DNA of 59,939 nucleotides from an uncultured Eggerthella sp. (GTDB taxonomy: Bacteria > Actinomycetota > Coriobacteriia > Coriobacteriales > Eggerthellaceae), in contig CAUHNN010000014.1 of the NCBI GenBank assembly GCA_959607715.1, positions 1 to 59,939 on the forward strand, in the 5' to 3' direction. Both the position numbers and the translations under genes were made by a program. Under the pieces are notes generated by a model, which was not told the DNA's origin, did no database searches, and saw nothing but the letters and a program-made list of their open reading frames with translations. Positions 33,674 to 43,122 of the stretch are shown piece by piece (within the stretch, counting starts at the first letter, position 1; the number at the start of each line of letters is the position of its first letter).

Positions 33674-35875
33674 ATGCGCGTCATCGCCTATCTCAAGAAT
33701 GCGAAGCTCGCCGTCGCCGTCATCGTCGTCCTGCTCATCGTTCAGGCATTTGCCGATCTGTCCTTGCCTCGCTACACCTCCGATCTCGTCGACATCGGCA
33801 TCCAGCAGGGAGGAGTCGAGGGGGCCTGTCCCGAGCAGATGCGCTCTCGCACGTTCGACTACGTATGCATGCTCTCGGATGAAGGCGAAGAGTCCCTGAT
33901 CCGCTCGGCCTACGACCGCGATCCCGAGGGAGTGTATCGATTGAACGAGGCGGGGAAGGGAGAGATCTCGTCCTTGAACGAGGCGATGGCGCTGCCTCTC
34001 GTCGTGGTTCATTTCGCCGAGTCCGCGAACGGATCCGCCGCCGCGTCTTCGCTCGGTGCCGGTCAGTCGGCTTCCTCGCTTTCCCTCGAGTCTCTCTACT
34101 CATCCTACGAAGAGGGGCTCGTCTCAAAGGCCGAGGTTCTCTCCCTTGTTGGGGCCGCGCGTTCTCAGATGGGGCAGATCGACGACGCCATCATCGAGCA
34201 GCAAGCCGTTGAGGCCGTGAAGGCGGAATACGATGCGCTCGGCGTCGACCGTGGGGCTTTGCAGATGGGCTACCTCGTGAAGGTCGGTCTCCAGATGCTC
34301 GGCGTCGCGGCGTTGATGATGGTCGTTTCCATTCTCGTCGGCCTCATCGCCTCGCGCGTTTCCGCTCGCATCGCGGCGGAGTTGCGCGAGCGCCTCTTCT
34401 CTAAAGTGGTCTCCTTTTCCGATGCGGAGGTGCAGTCGTTTTCCGCGGCTTCCCTCATCACGCGCGGCACCAACGACATCCAGCAGATCCAATGGGTGAT
34501 CGTCATGTTCCTGCGCATGGTTCTGTATTCGCCTATCCTCGCGATCGGCGGCATCGTTATGGTCATGCAGACGAACGTCTCCATGAGCTGGATCATCGTG
34601 CTCGCCGTCGTGGTGATCGCGATCATCGTCGCGTTTCTCATGCTCGTTGCGCTGCCGAAATTCAAGGTCATGCAGAAGCTGATCGATCGCGTCAACCTGG
34701 TTTCGCGCGAAATGCTCTCGGGTCTTCAGGTGGTGCGCGCTTTCGACCGGCAGGAATTCGAGGAGGCGCGTTTTGACGAGGCGAGCAGCGCACTGTACAA
34801 AACGCAGCTTTTCACCAACCGCGCGATGACGTTCATGATGCCGGCCATGATGCTTGTGATGAATGCGGTGTCGGTCCTCATCGTGTGGGTAGGCGGGTCG
34901 TACATCGACCAGGGCGTTATCCAGACAGGCGACATGATCGCTTTCATCACGTACGCCATGGTGATCGTGATGTCGTTTTTGATGATCGGCATGGTCTCGG
35001 TCATGCTGCCTCGTGCGAGTGTGGCGGCCGAGCGCGTCGACGAGGTGATAGGCACGGAGTGCTCCATCGCCGACCCGGCGTCCGAGGCGGCGCGTCACCT
35101 CGAGGTCGGTTCGACGGGTCTTCCGGTCCGATTCGACGACGTTACCTTTGCCTACGATGCTGATCAGGATCCCGTTCTCTCCCATATCGATTTCACAGCG
35201 CGACCAGGGCAGACGACGGCTATCATCGGCGCGACGGGTTCGGGCAAGACGACGCTTCTGAAGCTCATCGAGCGATTCTACGACGTGACCGAAGGGGCCG
35301 TTCGCGTCGGCGGCGTCGACGTCTGCGATCTTCCCCAGCATGAGCTTCGGTCGATGATCGGCTATGTGCCGCAGAAAGCGTTCTTGTTCTCGGGGACTGT
35401 GGCCGATGCGGTGGGCTACGGGGTCGAGGACGCGAGTGAAGAGGATCTGCGCCATGCGATGGACGTCGCTCAGGCCACGGAATTCGTCGACCGCATGCGC
35501 GACGGCGTTGATAGCGAGGTGAGCCAAGGGGGAACGAACGTTTCGGGCGGACAGCGCCAGAGGCTCGCCATCGCACGTGCGGTGGCGACCGACGCGCCGA
35601 TCCTTCTTTTCGACGACAGTTTCTCGGCCCTTGATTACGCTACCGACGCGAAGCTGCGCGCCGCGCTTGCCGAAAAGGCCGCGGGCAAGACGCTCGTCGT
35701 CGTCGCTCAGCGCATATCGACGATCCTCGATGCCGATCAGATCGTCGTGCTCGAGGAAGGCCGCATGGTGGGCTGCGGCGCTCATGATGAGCTCCTTCGC
35801 AGCTGCCCGACGTATCGGGAGATCGCCGAGTCCCAGCTATCCGAAGAGGAGTTGAAGGGGGGTGATCGTCGATGA
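33674..35875 (+). CDS. ABC exporter half-transporter A (degenerate ATP site, large insert)
   Basis: A 733-residue fusion of a six-helix membrane domain and a nucleotide-binding domain. Between helix 1 and helix 2 (about residues 40-190) lies an unusual insert of some 150 mostly polar residues, probably outside the cell. The nucleotide domain has Walker A GATGSGKTT and a canonical VSGGQRQR signature. Its Walker B ends FDDSFSALD, with Asp in place of the catalytic Glu, and the H-loop reads VAQRIS, with Gln in place of His. This is the pattern of the non-hydrolysing half of heterodimeric exporters such as TM287/288. The start at 33674 has GGGAGG about 9 bases upstream. The next gene overlaps by 4 bases. 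Confidence 0.9.
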   Translation: MRVIAYLKNAKLAVAVIVVLLIVQAFADLSLPRYTSDLVDIGIQQGGVEGACPEQMRSRTFDYVCMLSDEGEESLIRSAYDRDPEGVYRLNEAGKGEISSLNEAMALPLVVVHFAESANGSAAASSLGAGQSASSLSLESLYSSYEEGLVSKAEVLSLVGAARSQMGQIDDAIIEQQAVEAVKAEYDALGVDRGALQMGYLVKVGLQMLGVAALMMVVSILVGLIASRVSARIAAELRERLFSKVVSFSDAEVQSFSAASLITRGTNDIQQIQWVIVMFLRMVLYSPILAIGGIVMVMQTNVSMSWIIVLAVVVIAIIVAFLMLVALPKFKVMQKLIDRVNLVSREMLSGLQVVRAFDRQEFEEARFDEASSALYKTQLFTNRAMTFMMPAMMLVMNAVSVLIVWVGGSYIDQGVIQTGDMIAFITYAMVIVMSFLMIGMVSVMLPRASVAAERVDEVIGTECSIADPASEAARHLEVGSTGLPVRFDDVTFAYDADQDPVLSHIDFTARPGQTTAIIGATGSGKTTLLKLIERFYDVTEGAVRVGGVDVCDLPQHELRSMIGYVPQKAFLFSGTVADAVGYGVEDASEEDLRHAMDVAQATEFVDRMRDGVDSEVSQGGTNVSGGQRQRLAIARAVATDAPILLFDDSFSALDYATDAKLRAALAEKAAGKTLVVVAQRISTILDADQIVVLEEGRMVGCGAHDELLRSCPTYREIAESQLSEEELKGGDRR

Positions 35876-37719
35876 GCGCATCGTCGGGCAAGCCATCGAC
35901 GCCACGGCCTGCGGCCCACGGACATGGACATGGGCACGGGGCCATGGGCGGGGAAAAGCCCCGGGATCTCAAAGGATCCCTCGGCAAACTCCTCTCGGTG
36001 CTCGCCGAGCATAGGCTCGCCATCGTCGTCGTTCTCGTCTTCGCCGTCGCCTCGACGGTGTTCAGCATCGTTGGGCCCAAGGTGCTCTCCGAGGCGACGA
36101 CCGCGTTGTTCGAGGGCATGGCCGCCAAGATCGCCGGTACAGGCGGCATCGACTTTTCCCTGGTTGCGAATATCCTTATCGCGACGCTTGCCCTCTATGC
36201 CTTTTCTGCGTTCTGCTCGTTTATTCAAGGGTGGATCATGACGCGGGTCGTGCAGGACACGTGCTTCAAGCTGCGCCGTCGCATCTCCGAGAAGATCAAT
36301 TGCCTGCCCGTCGCCTATTTCGAGAAGACGAGCACCGGTGATGTGCTCTCGCGCATCACCAACGACGTCGACACCTTGGGCCAGAACCTGAACCAGAGCA
36401 TCATCCAGCTCATCACGAGTGCGGTGACGGTCGTCGGTATCGTGGTGATGATGCTGTCCATCGATTTCGTGATGACGCTCGTGTCCCTGGTCGTGATACC
36501 CGTGTCGCTTTTGCTCGTATCCGTTGTGGTGAAGGCGAGCCAACGCTACTTCCGCGCTCAGCAGCAAAAGCTCGGCGCCATCAACGCCCGCGTCGAGGAG
36601 ACGTTTTCCGGCCATGCCGTCGTGCGCGCTTTCGGGCGCGAGCAGCAGACCGTCGAGGAATTCCGGCGCACGAACGAGGAGTTGCGCGAAGCGGCTTGGA
36701 AATCCCAGTTCTTGTCGGGGCTCATGATGCCGGTCATGAACTTCGTCGGCAATCTGGGCTATGTCGCCGTGGCGCTCGTCGGTGCCCTGTTCGCTCTTCA
36801 GGGGCGTATCACGGTCGGCGACATCCAGGCGTTCATCCAATACGTGAAGAACTTCACGCAGCCGATGTCCCAGCTCGCCCAGATATCGAGCGTGCTTCAG
36901 CAGATGGCTGCGGCAGCCGAGCGCGTCTTCGACTTCCTTGATGCCGAGGAGGAAATCGACGAGCCGGCGCGCATCAGCGCCGCCGAAGTGACGGGGGATG
37001 TCGAATTCGACCACGTGAGCTTCGGCTACGATCCCGAAAAGCCGGTCATCAGCGATTTTTCCGCTGTCGTTTCCGAGGGTCAGACCGTGGCGCTCGTCGG
37101 CCCGACGGGAGCCGGCAAGACGACGATGGTCAAGCTCCTTATGCGCTTCTACGACGTGACGGGCGGTTCTATTCGTATCGGCGGGCACGACGTGCGGGAG
37201 TTCGATCGCGACGACCTTCGCTCGATGGTGGGCATGGTCTTGCAGGACACGTGGCTGTTCAAGGGGTCTATCCGCGAGAACATCCGCTACGGTCGCCTCG
37301 ACGCGACCGACGAGGAAGTCGAGGATGCGGCGAAGGCGGCTTTCGCCGATCATTTCATCCGTACGTTGCCGGGCGGCTACGATATGGAGATCAACGAGGA
37401 CGCGAGCAACATCAGCCAAGGCCAGCGCCAGCTTCTCACCATAGCCCGCGCCATCTTGGCCGATCGCCGCATGCTCGTACTCGATGAGGCGACGAGCTCG
37501 GTCGACACGCGCACCGAGGTGCTCATTCAACGCGCTATGGATCGGCTCATGGAGGGACGCACCTCGTTTGTCATCGCGCATCGCCTCTCCACGATCCGCA
37601 ACGCCGATCTGATCCTCGTGATGCAGCACGGCGACATCGTTGAGTCGGGGACGCACGAAGAGCTGCTTGCCCACGGCGGGTTCTATGCGGATCTGTACAA
37701 CAGCCAGTTCAAGGGATGA
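35872..37719 (+). CDS. ABC exporter half-transporter B (catalytic half, His-rich N-terminus)
   Basis: A 615-residue exporter half with six helices and a nucleotide-binding domain. Walker A is GPTGAGKTT, Walker B LVLDEATSSVD with the catalytic Glu, and the H-loop IAHRLS is intact, while the signature is ISQGQRQL instead of SGGQ. Thus the good ATP site is made of this protein's Walker motifs and half A's canonical signature, exactly as expected for a heterodimer. The N-terminal cytosolic tail contains four alternate His (H16, H18, H20, H22 in HGHGHGHG), a possible metal-binding feature. ATG overlaps the previous TGA. The exported compound is unknown; multidrug or peptide export is likely. Confidence 0.9.
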   Translation: MSASSGKPSTPRPAAHGHGHGHGAMGGEKPRDLKGSLGKLLSVLAEHRLAIVVVLVFAVASTVFSIVGPKVLSEATTALFEGMAAKIAGTGGIDFSLVANILIATLALYAFSAFCSFIQGWIMTRVVQDTCFKLRRRISEKINCLPVAYFEKTSTGDVLSRITNDVDTLGQNLNQSIIQLITSAVTVVGIVVMMLSIDFVMTLVSLVVIPVSLLLVSVVVKASQRYFRAQQQKLGAINARVEETFSGHAVVRAFGREQQTVEEFRRTNEELREAAWKSQFLSGLMMPVMNFVGNLGYVAVALVGALFALQGRITVGDIQAFIQYVKNFTQPMSQLAQISSVLQQMAAAAERVFDFLDAEEEIDEPARISAAEVTGDVEFDHVSFGYDPEKPVISDFSAVVSEGQTVALVGPTGAGKTTMVKLLMRFYDVTGGSIRIGGHDVREFDRDDLRSMVGMVLQDTWLFKGSIRENIRYGRLDATDEEVEDAAKAAFADHFIRTLPGGYDMEINEDASNISQGQRQLLTIARAILADRRMLVLDEATSSVDTRTEVLIQRAMDRLMEGRTSFVIAHRLSTIRNADLILVMQHGDIVESGTHEELLAHGGFYADLYNSQFKG

Positions 37720-37853
37720 CGATTCGCTCCATTGGCTGAGGCGGTCCTGTTCTTCGTACAGCCGCGCTCGGGAAAAACGGTATCCTGCTATCCGGAAAAG
37801 ACATGCGAATCGAGCCGTGGAGCGGTGCGAGAGACCCATGAAGGAGCCAAGGG

Positions 37854-39341
37854 ATGAATGAGATCAAATGCCCGAAATGCGGGACGGTTTTCCAGGTAGA
37901 CGAATCGGGGTTCGCCGATATCGTCAAGCAGGTGCGCGATCAGGAGTTCGCGCGTGAGGTGGAGGCGCGCGAGCGCCTTATGAAGGATTCCTCCGACCAG
38001 GCGCTTGCGTTGGCCGAGTCTCGTGCCCAGGGTCAACTGCAGGAACGTCTTGCCGCCCACGAGGCCGATGCCCAGAAGGCGCTCGCCGAGCGCGATGCGC
38101 AGATCGGACGGCTCAAGGAGCAGATCGAGTCGCTTGCCCGCGAAAAGGAGCTCTACGCGCGCAGCGTCGCCTCCGAAGCCGAGCGCGCACGCGATGCGCT
38201 TGCCGCCGAGCTCGAGCAGGCGCGCATCGACGCGGATGTTCGCCTGAAGCAGCAGGCCGATGCGACGGCCCTCGAGCAGCAGAGGCTCGCATCGTCCTAC
38301 GACGTCTCCCTAGCCGAGCGCGACTCGCGCATATCGGAACTCGAGCAGCGGCTGGAAAGCCAGAAGAGCGCCGCTGCCACCGAGCAGCAGCTCGCCGTCA
38401 CCGAAGCGCGGTCGGCCCTCGAGCGCGAGCGCGATGCCCTCGCCTCCCAGGTTCAGCTCAAGGAGGCGGAGAAGAACCAGGTCGCCAACGAACTTCGGGC
38501 GCAGATGGCCGAGAAGCTTCGTTCCAAAGACGAGCTCATCGCCTACAAGGACCAGGAGATCGAGCGCTACCGCGATATGAAGGCGCGCCTTTCCACGAAG
38601 ATGCTCGGGGAATCCCTTGAGCAGCATTGCGAAACGGAGTTCAACCGCTTGCGAGCCACGGCGTTTCGCCATGCGTATTTCGAGAAGGACAACGATGCGA
38701 GCCAAGGGAGCAAGGGCGATTACATCTTCCGCGAAACCGACGAGGCGGGCACCGAGGTCATCTCCATCATGTTCGAGATGAAAAACGAGCAGGATGATTC
38801 CACCCATCGCCATAAGAACGAGGATTTCTTCAAGAAGCTCGACGCCGATCGTCGGCAGAAGGGCTGTGAATACGCCGTGCTCGTTTCCCTACTCGAGCCG
38901 GAAAGCGAGCTGTACAACGAAGGCATCGTCGACGTGTCGTATCGCTACGACAAGATGTACGTCATCCGCCCTCAGTTCTTCATTCCCCTCATCTCCATTC
39001 TGCGCAACGCCGCGTTGAACGCGCTTGCCTACAAGTCCGAGCTCGCCTTGGTTCGTCAGCAGAACATCGACATCACCAATTTCGAGAACGAGATGGAAGA
39101 CTTCAAGCAGCGCTTCGGCCGCAACTACCGTCTTGCCAGCGAGAAGTTCCGCAAGGCCATCGACGAGATCGACAAGACGATCGACCACCTGATGAAGACC
39201 AAGGAAGCGCTGCTCGGATCGGAAAACAACCTGCGCTTGGCCAATGACAAGGCCGAGGCTCTCACCATCAAGAAGCTCACGCGCAATAATCCGACCATGC
39301 GGGAAAAATTCGACGAGCTCAAGCGCGACGGGGAAGAGTAG
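37854..39341 (+). CDS. DUF2130 protein: coiled coil plus PD-(D/E)XK-like domain
   Basis: A 495-residue cytosolic protein of the DUF2130 family. A short zinc-knuckle-like start (CPKCG, C6 and C9) is followed by about 220 residues of coiled coil rich in A, E, Q and R (25-245). The C-terminal part (about 255-440) holds a nuclease-like core: KGDYIFR gives the Asp and SIMFEMKNE the E-x-K pair of a PD-(D/E)XK fold. A final coiled region binds the end. GAAGGAG lies upstream of the ATG. It is a single gene. The family is annotated as a domain of unknown function; a nucleic-acid role is inferred from the fold-like motif. Confidence 0.85.
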   Translation: MNEIKCPKCGTVFQVDESGFADIVKQVRDQEFAREVEARERLMKDSSDQALALAESRAQGQLQERLAAHEADAQKALAERDAQIGRLKEQIESLAREKELYARSVASEAERARDALAAELEQARIDADVRLKQQADATALEQQRLASSYDVSLAERDSRISELEQRLESQKSAAATEQQLAVTEARSALERERDALASQVQLKEAEKNQVANELRAQMAEKLRSKDELIAYKDQEIERYRDMKARLSTKMLGESLEQHCETEFNRLRATAFRHAYFEKDNDASQGSKGDYIFRETDEAGTEVISIMFEMKNEQDDSTHRHKNEDFFKKLDADRRQKGCEYAVLVSLLEPESELYNEGIVDVSYRYDKMYVIRPQFFIPLISILRNAALNALAYKSELALVRQQNIDITNFENEMEDFKQRFGRNYRLASEKFRKAIDEIDKTIDHLMKTKEALLGSENNLRLANDKAEALTIKKLTRNNPTMREKFDELKRDGEE

Positions 39342-39382
39342 AATAGCCTCCTATTTCCAAGGGGGAAGGAGCGCATCTTCTT

Positions 39383-40555
39383 ATGTTGCATGGTGCGGTT
39401 GTGCGCGAGTGGTTGCCGCTTGCGGGTCTGATGGTTTCCGCGTTCGTCTTCAACACGTCCGAATTCATGCCGGTGGGGCTCCTTCTCGATATCGGGGAAT
39501 CGTTCGGCGCCTCGGAATCGCAGACGGGCATGCTCGTGTCGATATACGCCTGGGCGGTCATGCTTCTGTCCTTGCCTCTTATGGTGGTCGCGACGCGCGT
39601 GCCGTTCCGTCCGCTCCTCCTTGGCGTGGTTGCCCTGTTCGCAGCCGGTCAGTTCCTTTCTTCTGTCGCGGCGAGCTATGAGGCCCTCATGGGCGCGCGC
39701 CTTGTCGTTGCTGCGTCCCACGCCGTGTTCTGGGCGATCGTCGCCCCGATCGCGGTGCGCATCGCCTCGCCGTCTCGGCAGTCGTTGGCTCTTTCCATGG
39801 TGGTGATGGGATCGTCGGTGGCGATGATCGTCGGCTTGCCATTGGGGCGCTCCATCGGCTTGTTCATGGGGTGGCGTCTCGCCTTCGGCTGCGTATGCGC
39901 GGTGGCGACGGCGCTTCTCGTCTACCTCGCCGTCCTCCTTCCCCGTGTCTCGGGTGCCGAGCCGTTTTCGCTTTCCCGATTGCCTGGCGTCATGAAGAAC
40001 AAGGCGCTCTTCGGCCTCTTTGCGCTGACGGCGCTGTATTCCCTGGGCTACTACACGGTCTACAGCTACATCGAGCCGTTCCTGCAGCAAGTGGGCGGGC
40101 TTGATGACGCCATGATCACGATGGCGCTTTCCTCCTTCGACGTTGCCGGCGTGGTGGGCAGCGCCTTGTACGCCCGCGTCGGAGCTGCGCATTCCCGTGC
40201 GTTTCTGTGTCTGGTGGTCGGCGGCGTGGCGGTATCGCTGTTTTTGATCGCGGGGGCCGCCTTCGGCGCCGTCGCCGCGTTTTCGGTGTGCGCCCTGTGG
40301 GGGCTGTCGGGTGCGGCGTTCAGCGCGGCGTCCCAAGGCGAGATCATCCGAAGCGCCGCAGGCGACGAGGAAACGGTCGCGATGGCCATCTTCTCCGGCA
40401 TTTTCAATTTCGGCATCGGCACGGGCGCCCTGTTGGGGGGCGCGGTGGTCGATGCTCTTGGCGTGTGCCTCGTCGGCGTTGCCGGCGGCCTCGTCGGCGT
40501 TGCGGCGCTCCTTTACTGCGTTTTCGTGGTGGCTCCGCGGTTGGCGCGCGGTTAA
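39383..40555 (+). CDS. MFS transporter, sugar-efflux (SotB/YdeA)-like
   Basis: A 390-residue 12-helix MFS carrier of the drug:H+ antiporter-1 group. The opening GLMVSAFVFNTSEFMPVGLL with the motif ASESQTGMLVSIYAWAVM and SLPLMVVATRVPFRPLLL matches the SotB/YdeA sugar-efflux subgroup. Helix 4 begins GARLVVAASHAVFWAIVAPIA, also typical. The ribosome site AAGGAG is rather far (11 bases) from the ATG at 39383. The gene ends 4 bases inside the convergent tcdA. Substrate is unproven; arabinose or IPTG-like sugars are exported by relatives. Confidence 0.87.
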   Translation: MLHGAVVREWLPLAGLMVSAFVFNTSEFMPVGLLLDIGESFGASESQTGMLVSIYAWAVMLLSLPLMVVATRVPFRPLLLGVVALFAAGQFLSSVAASYEALMGARLVVAASHAVFWAIVAPIAVRIASPSRQSLALSMVVMGSSVAMIVGLPLGRSIGLFMGWRLAFGCVCAVATALLVYLAVLLPRVSGAEPFSLSRLPGVMKNKALFGLFALTALYSLGYYTVYSYIEPFLQQVGGLDDAMITMALSSFDVAGVVGSALYARVGAAHSRAFLCLVVGGVAVSLFLIAGAAFGAVAAFSVCALWGLSGAAFSAASQGEIIRSAAGDEETVAMAIFSGIFNFGIGTGALLGGAVVDALGVCLVGVAGGLVGVAALLYCVFVVAPRLARG

Positions 40556-41259
40556 TTTCCTTCTACGAGGGCGTTCACCACGTACGACGCGATGGCGAGC
40601 CCCATTGCTCCCGGCACGAAGGCGCACGACGCCGGTGGGCGTGCGCCCGCCCCCTTCTCGCCGTCTTCGGCGCTTCGCGCCTCTTCGGTCGAGTAAGCGA
40701 CGGGAAGGCGTTCCACCCCTCGCTTCCTGAGCTCTTTGCGCATGATGCGCGCAAGGCGACAGATCGAGGTCTCGTAGACGTCGGCGATGCGGATGGCGGT
40801 GGGGTCGATCTTGTTTCCCGCCCCCATCGCGCTGATGATCGGCGTCTTCGCCTCGCGGGCACTCATCACAAGAGCGATCTTGGCCGTCACGGTATCGACG
40901 GCGTCGACGATGAAGTCGTATGCCGCGAAATCGAATTCCGCGGCGGTTTCAGGAAGGAAGAAGCGACGATGGGCCGTAACGACGCACGCGGGGTTGATGT
41001 CGTTCGCGCGTGCGGCCATCGCATCGACTTTGGCCTGTCCGATGGTGCTGTGCAGGGCTATGAGCTGCCGGTTGAGGTTCGTCAGCTCCACCTCGTCGCT
41101 GTCGATGAGGTCGATCGCGCCTATGCCTGAGCGGATAAGCGCTTCAGCGACGTGTCCTCCCACGCCCCCGATGCCGAACACGGCGACACGGGCCCGTGCA
41201 AGGCGCTCAACGCCTTCGGCTCCGTAGAGCGAGCGTGTGCGGGAAAACTGATCGGCCAT
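40552..41259 (-). CDS. tcdA: tRNA threonylcarbamoyladenosine dehydratase (TcdA)
   Basis: A 235-residue E1-like (ThiF/MoeB/HesA) ATP-dependent enzyme. TcdA cyclises t6A to ct6A at tRNA position 37. The nucleotide loop is GIGGVGGH (29-36), followed by the Asp of IDLIDSDEVELTNLNRQ and the basic patch. The C-terminal half contains ADVYETSICRLARIMRKELRKRG, a run found in TcdA. GAAAGGAT upstream fixes the ATG at 41259. It overlaps the MFS gene tail by 4 bases. Together with Elp3 and the Trm9-like enzyme it is the third tRNA-modifying protein in the window. Confidence 0.9.
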   Translation of the reverse strand: MADQFSRTRSLYGAEGVERLARARVAVFGIGGVGGHVAEALIRSGIGAIDLIDSDEVELTNLNRQLIALHSTIGQAKVDAMAARANDINPACVVTAHRRFFLPETAAEFDFAAYDFIVDAVDTVTAKIALVMSAREAKTPIISAMGAGNKIDPTAIRIADVYETSICRLARIMRKELRKRGVERLPVAYSTEEARSAEDGEKGAGARPPASCAFVPGAMGLAIASYVVNALVEGN

Positions 41260-41310
41260 GTCTTATCCTTTCGCAGGGGCTTCGAGCATTATATGTGCGC
41301 CGAGGACAAC

Positions 41311-41339
41311 GAAAAAGCGCCCGGGGTCACCGGGCGCTT
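41311..41339 (-). terminator. Rho-independent terminator of the hydrogenase operon
   Basis: A perfect 10-bp stem AAGCGCCCGG/CCGGGCGCTT with a 5-base loop. On the minus strand it continues into TTTTTC. It lies 47 bases after the hydA stop. Confidence 0.85.
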
Positions 41340-41385
41340 CGTAAGGGTCGCGGCAGCTCGTGCAGAGCGGCTCGTCTCGGCCTTG

Positions 41386-43122
41386 CTAGTTCTCGACGCG
41401 TGCTGCGGGCATGTTCCACAGGGCATGATCGGAATGGAGCAGCTTTTCCGCCAGCTCTGAATTGGGCGCCCCGAAGTACTTCTCGTAGCATTCGACGACC
41501 GACGGATTCTCATGGCTGAAGCGCAAGGGGGACTTCTCGTCGATGTCGCGCAGAATCAGCTCGCGCTCGAAGGCGCATTCTTGGCCTTCATGGATGGGCT
41601 GCCCGCCGCCGCCGACGCAGCCGCCGGGGCATGCCATCACTTCCACGAAATCGTAGTCGACTTCGCCGGCCTCGATGGCGCAGCAGAGCTTATGGGCGTT
41701 TTCCAGGCCGCTGGCGATGGCGACTTTGAGTTCCTTTCCGGGAAGCTGGAAGGACGTTTCGCGCCAGCCTTCGCGTCCACGGACGGCGCTGAAGGCGTCG
41801 GGGTCGGGGTTTTCTCCCGTTGACAGGAAGTAGGCGCTGCGAAGCGCGGCTTCCATGACGCCTCCCGTCGCGCCGAAGATGTGGCCTGCGCCCGTGGCGG
41901 CGCCGAGAGGCATGTCGAATTCTTCTTCGGGCAGCGAGGCGGCATCGATGAAGCTCGCCTGGATCATGCGCGTGAATTCGCGTGTGGTGAGCACGGCTTC
42001 GACGTCCTGTCCGGTTCCGGTCGTATCCATGTCGGGATAGGTGATCTCCTCCTTCTTGGCCACGCAGGGCATGAAGGAGATGATGCGTATCTTCTCAGGG
42101 GCGACTTCGAGCAGGTCGGCATAGTAGTTCTTGGCGATCGCGCCGAAGATCTGCTGCGGGGACTTTGTGGAAGAAAGGTGGCCGACGAGCTGGGGGTGGC
42201 GCGCTTTGAGGAAGCGGACCCAGCCGGGGCAGCACGAGGTGAACATGGGCTCGCCGGGATGCTCCTTCAGATGGGAAAGCAGCTCGGTACCCTCTTCCAT
42301 GATGGTCATGTCTGCGGCGAAGTCGGTATCGAAGACGTAGTCGAATCCGAGGCGACGCGCGGCGGCGACCATGCGTCCGGTCGTCGCCTGGTCGGGCGTG
42401 AGCCCGAGCCCTTCTGCCCATGCCGTGCGAACGGAGGGCGCGAACTGGGCGATCACGATGCGCTCGGGGTCGGCGATGGCATCGAAGGCGATCTGGGTGT
42501 CGTCGCGTGCCGTGAGCGCTCCGCAGGGACAGTGCGTGATGCATTGGCCGCACAGAGAGCATGCCGCCTGGGTGATGTCGGCGCAGCCGGCGGTGCCGAC
42601 ATGTGCGCGCGAGCCGGTTTGGGTCAAGTCCCAGACGTTGAGGTTCTGGACCTTTTTGCACTCATTGACGCAGCGCATGCAGCTGATGCATTTGGTCGCA
42701 TCGCGTACGAGCGGGAAGTCGGTGGGGTTCTTCTGGTTGTCGTAATCGGTCGCGTAGGGTATGCGCGTGACGTTGAGCGCGCGTGCGGTCGATTGGAGGG
42801 CGCAATTGCCGCTGCGCACGCAGGTGGTGCATTCGCTGCGATGGCGCGAGAGAATGAGGGCCATGGTCTCGCGGCGCGAGGCGATGACGCGGGGGGAATG
42901 CGTGTTGACGGCCATTCCCTGCGCGACGACGTTGTTGCACGAGGAGACGAGCTTGTCGCATCCTTCTACTTCGACGACGCAGATGCGGCATGCGCCGATC
43001 TCGTTGGTGTCTTTGAGGTAGCACAGCGTCGGGATTGAGATGCCCGCAGAGCGTGCCGCCTCGAGGATGGTGGTGTTTTCGGGGACGGTCAGCGTCTGAC
43101 CGTCGATGGTGAGCGTTACCAT
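41386..43122 (-). CDS. hydA: [FeFe] hydrogenase catalytic subunit HydA
   Basis: A 578-residue H2-forming or H2-oxidising enzyme with all H-cluster motifs: L1 TSCCPGW (C297, C298), L2 MPCVAKK (C353) and L3 ACPGGCVGGGGQP (C498, C502). The N-terminus carries a 2Fe-2S site (C34, C45, C48, C62), a His-ligated 4Fe-4S site (H94, C98, C101, C107), and two 4Fe-4S ferredoxin-like sites (C145-C155 and C188-C198). This five-cluster chain is the M3-type layout of group A enzymes. GGAGGAAGG upstream sets the ATG. The gene overlaps the flavin-subunit gene by 7 bases. Together with that partner it resembles the group A2 (glutamate-synthase-linked) class. Confidence 0.97.
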   Translation of the reverse strand: MVTLTIDGQTLTVPENTTILEAARSAGISIPTLCYLKDTNEIGACRICVVEVEGCDKLVSSCNNVVAQGMAVNTHSPRVIASRRETMALILSRHRSECTTCVRSGNCALQSTARALNVTRIPYATDYDNQKNPTDFPLVRDATKCISCMRCVNECKKVQNLNVWDLTQTGSRAHVGTAGCADITQAACSLCGQCITHCPCGALTARDDTQIAFDAIADPERIVIAQFAPSVRTAWAEGLGLTPDQATTGRMVAAARRLGFDYVFDTDFAADMTIMEEGTELLSHLKEHPGEPMFTSCCPGWVRFLKARHPQLVGHLSSTKSPQQIFGAIAKNYYADLLEVAPEKIRIISFMPCVAKKEEITYPDMDTTGTGQDVEAVLTTREFTRMIQASFIDAASLPEEEFDMPLGAATGAGHIFGATGGVMEAALRSAYFLSTGENPDPDAFSAVRGREGWRETSFQLPGKELKVAIASGLENAHKLCCAIEAGEVDYDFVEVMACPGGCVGGGGQPIHEGQECAFERELILRDIDEKSPLRFSHENPSVVECYEKYFGAPNSELAEKLLHSDHALWNMPAARVEN

